A stretch of 6,486 nucleotides of DNA. Origin: Candidatus Saccharimonadota bacterium. GTDB taxonomy: Bacteria > Patescibacteriota > Saccharimonadia > Saccharimonadales > UBA7683. A program made the position numbers and the translations under genes. The stretch is from assembly GCA_020427905.1 (NCBI GenBank), contig JAGQNU010000064.1, forward strand, positions 1 to 6,486. The letters run 5' to 3'. Shown here piece after piece: positions 4,337 through 6,486 of this stretch (its first letter is position 1; every line of letters begins with the position of its first letter). Under the pieces are notes generated by a model. That model had not been told where the DNA came from and made no database searches. It saw only the letters and a list, made by a program, of their open reading frames with translations.

Positions 4337-6486
4337 ATGAAGACTAAAGTGCTGCACAAGATTTTTGGTGACCCGCAGGCCAAGACAGTAAAACGCCTTA
4401 AAAAGAAGGTGATTGAGATTAATGAGCTTGAGGCTGTTTACGAGAAGATGAAGCTTCCGGCGTTGAAGAAGCAGACTGAAGAATTCAAAAAGCAGTTGGC
4501 AGACAAAAAGACGCTTGATGATATTCTGCCGCATGCCTTTGCGGTAGTTCGTGAGGCGGCCAAACGCACACTGGGTATGCGTCACTTTGATGTGCAGTTG
4601 ATTGGTGGCATGGCACTCCACGAGGGTAACGTGGCGGAGATGAAGACCGGTGAGGGTAAAACTTTGGTGGCAACGCTCCCAGTGTATCTTCATGCACTTT
4701 CAGGTAAGGGCGCACACGTAGTCACGGTAAACGATTATCTGGCGCAACGTGACGCGGGCTGGATGGCGGAGGTGTACGACGCACTTGGGCTTACAACTGG
4801 CGTGATTATCGCCGAGCAATCGTTCATTTATGACAAGGAGTTTGTAAACAAAGATCATGCCGATAAGCGTATGCAGCACTTGAAGCCGTGTACTCGCAAA
4901 GAGGCTTATGCCGCTGATATTACTTACGGCACAAACAACGAGTTTGGTTTTGACTACCTGCGGGATAACATGGTAAATACGGCTGATAACCTGAGGCAGC
5001 GCGATCTCAACTTTGTGATCGTGGATGAGGTAGACTCTATTTTGATCGATGAGGCGAGGACACCACTCATCATTTCAGCGCCATCGACTGATAGTGGCGC
5101 GGGTTATAGTTTGTTCGCTGACATTGCTCGCAAGCTCGTGCCAGAGGATTACGAGCTGGATGAGAAGCGCCGCAGTGTGGCGCTCAACGACCAAGGTGTG
5201 GAGAAGGTACAGAAGCTGCTGAAGATAGATAACCTCTATGATGCTGAGCATATTCGGTTGATCTACCACATGGATCAGGCGCTCAAAGCAGAGACGCTCT
5301 TTCATCGTGATAAAGAGTACGTGGTTGCTAATGATGGCGAGATAGTGATCGTCGATGAGTTTACTGGTCGTCTAATGCATGGACGTCGTTACAACGAGGG
5401 ACTTCACCAGGCAATAGAGGCTAAAGAGGGGGTTGAGGTCCAGCAGGAGAGTATGACACTGGCAACGATCAGCTTTCAAAATTACTTCCGTTTGTATAAC
5501 ACCCTGTCTGGTATGACCGGTACCGCCATGACGGAGGCTGAGGAGTTTAACCAGATTTACGGCATTGATGTTATTGAGATCCCGAGTAACAAACCGCTAG
5601 CACGTGAGGATCGGACCGATAAGATCTTCAAATCTAAAGCTGGTAAGTATGCCGCTTTGATTGAAGAGGTGAAGCGACTGCACAAAAAGGGTCAGCCAGT
5701 ACTTATCGGAACTGTCTCTATCGAGAACAATGAGGAACTATCTAATTTACTCGAGAAGGCAAAAGTTCCACACCAAGTGTTGAATGCAAAGAATAATGAG
5801 TCCGAGGCTTCGATTGTGGCCAAGGCTGGCCAAAAGGGTGCTGTAACACTGGCAACAAACATCGCTGGCCGTGGTACTGACATTGTGCTCGGTGAGGGCG
5901 TACGCAAACTTGGCGGATTAGTTGTGCTTGGGTCTGAGCGGCACGAGTCACGTCGTATTGATAACCAACTTCGTGGTCGCTGTGGTCGTCAAGGAGACCC
6001 TGGTATGACACAGTTCTACGTGAGCTGCGAGGATGATCTGATGCGCGTATTCGGCGGTGATCGAATTAAGTCATTGATGGAGCGACTTGGCGTACCAGAG
6101 GACCAGGCGATTGAAAACCGCACTGTTAGCCGCACACTGGAGAATGCCCAAAAGAAGGTGGAGGGATATAACTTTGATACTCGTAAAAACGTGGTGCAAT
6201 ACGATGATGTGATGAACCGACACCGTAAAGCCGTCTACACTATCCGCCGCCGCGCATTGCTCGCCGAGGATATCAGCAAGCAAATCAAACAGATGGTTGA
6301 GCAAGAGGCTGAGGGTTGGGCAATGGCGCATGTGACGGATGCCAAAGAGTTCTACCGAGAGCTTGAGACCGTATTCCCGTTTAGCCAAAAACAGGTGAAG
6401 GACCTTAAGACAACAGAGGATCCAAAAGAGCGCGTTAAACGATTTAAAGAGTACGCTTATGAGCTCTACATTGAGCGCGAGGAAGT
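4337..6486 (+). CDS. secA: SecA, preprotein translocase ATPase (5' 716 codons; cut by window end)
   Basis: SecA is the motor ATPase that pushes unfolded preproteins through the SecYEG channel at the cytoplasmic face of the membrane. The reading frame is unbroken to the window edge. Visible signatures include IFGDP at residues 9-13, Walker A MKTGEGKT (102-109), [29 protein letters not shown], Walker [15 protein letters not shown] (230-243), [23 protein letters not shown] (343 onward), [24 protein letters not shown], and [23 protein letters not shown], the last helicase motif. Most SecA proteins have RGRSGR there; this one has Cys549 in place of the Ser. About 100-200 residues are missing at the right, judging by usual SecA length. 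GAGAGGG (4319-4325) precedes ATG 4337 by 11 bases, slightly far. The preceding ATG at 4327 is in another frame and stops after four codons. Sequence flavour suggests a CPR/Saccharibacteria SecA. Confidence 0.97.
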   Translation, partial: MKTKVLHKIFGDPQAKTVKRLKKKVIEINELEAVYEKMKLPALKKQTEEFKKQLADKKTLDDILPHAFAVVREAAKRTLGMRHFDVQLIGGMALHEGNVAEMKTGEGKTLVATLPVYLHALSGKGAHVVTVNDYLAQRDAGWMAEVYDALGLTTGVIIAEQSFIYDKEFVNKDHADKRMQHLKPCTRKEAYAADITYGTNNEFGFDYLRDNMVNTADNLRQRDLNFVIVDEVDSILIDEARTPLIISAPSTDSGAGYSLFADIARKLVPEDYELDEKRRSVALNDQGVEKVQKLLKIDNLYDAEHIRLIYHMDQALKAETLFHRDKEYVVANDGEIVIVDEFTGRLMHGRRYNEGLHQAIEAKEGVEVQQESMTLATISFQNYFRLYNTLSGMTGTAMTEAEEFNQIYGIDVIEIPSNKPLAREDRTDKIFKSKAGKYAALIEEVKRLHKKGQPVLIGTVSIENNEELSNLLEKAKVPHQVLNAKNNESEASIVAKAGQKGAVTLATNIAGRGTDIVLGEGVRKLGGLVVLGSERHESRRIDNQLRGRCGRQGDPGMTQFYVSCEDDLMRVFGGDRIKSLMERLGVPEDQAIENRTVSRTLENAQKKVEGYNFDTRKNVVQYDDVMNRHRKAVYTIRRRALLAEDISKQIKQMVEQEAEGWAMAHVTDAKEFYRELETVFPFSQKQVKDLKTTEDPKERVKRFKEYAYELYIEREE

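Noticed and set aside
4292..6388. Several minus-strand ORFs opposite secA
   Set aside because: They are shadows of the secA frame, with no ribosome sites or recognisable products.

Overview
The window looks like a bacterial chromosome fragment, probably from the Patescibacteria/CPR and most likely a Saccharibacteria (TM7)-type organism. The evidence is the SecA at the right end: its N-terminal and central sequence resembles CPR SecA, it is read with the standard stop set, and its base composition is moderate. This placement rests on recognition, not on a search.

Layout, all genes on the + strand. 1-330: AT-rich control region with a dyad-repeat operator candidate, a strong sigma70-type promoter with an extended -10, and a 17-codon leader ORF. 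331-2016: a large membrane-anchored extracytoplasmic protein of unknown function whose GC-rich codon use is unlike the right half of the window. 2017-2416: about 400 nt without a convincing gene but dense in RNA hairpins, including a complete type III hammerhead ribozyme (HHR1, 2186-2257). 2417-2836: a small three-helix membrane protein. 2841-2926: a strong hairpin followed directly by a second type III hammerhead ribozyme (HHR2, 2872-2926). 2938-3324: a small six-cysteine protein whose ribosome binding site starts at the base after HHR2. 3371-4261: a soluble unknown protein that appears to be expressed from a leaderless promoter. 4337-6486: secA, cut by the window edge.

The main discovery is the tandem pair of hammerhead ribozymes. 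Both keep every core nucleotide (CUGAUGA, GAAA, an NUH cleavage site). Their stems I and III differ by compensatory changes, so the fold is supported from within the window. Each sits directly 3' of a strong hairpin. Together they would cut a transcript at 2192/2193 and 2878/2879 and release a 686-nt RNA carrying the whole small membrane-protein gene. Its two ends are compatible with forming a hybrid hammerhead, so circularisation is possible. No good promoter or U-tract terminator is visible between 2017 and 2937, so genes 1, 2 and 3 may share one transcript that the ribozymes split.

No known function can be given to the four genes before secA. SecA is the only protein identified with confidence.
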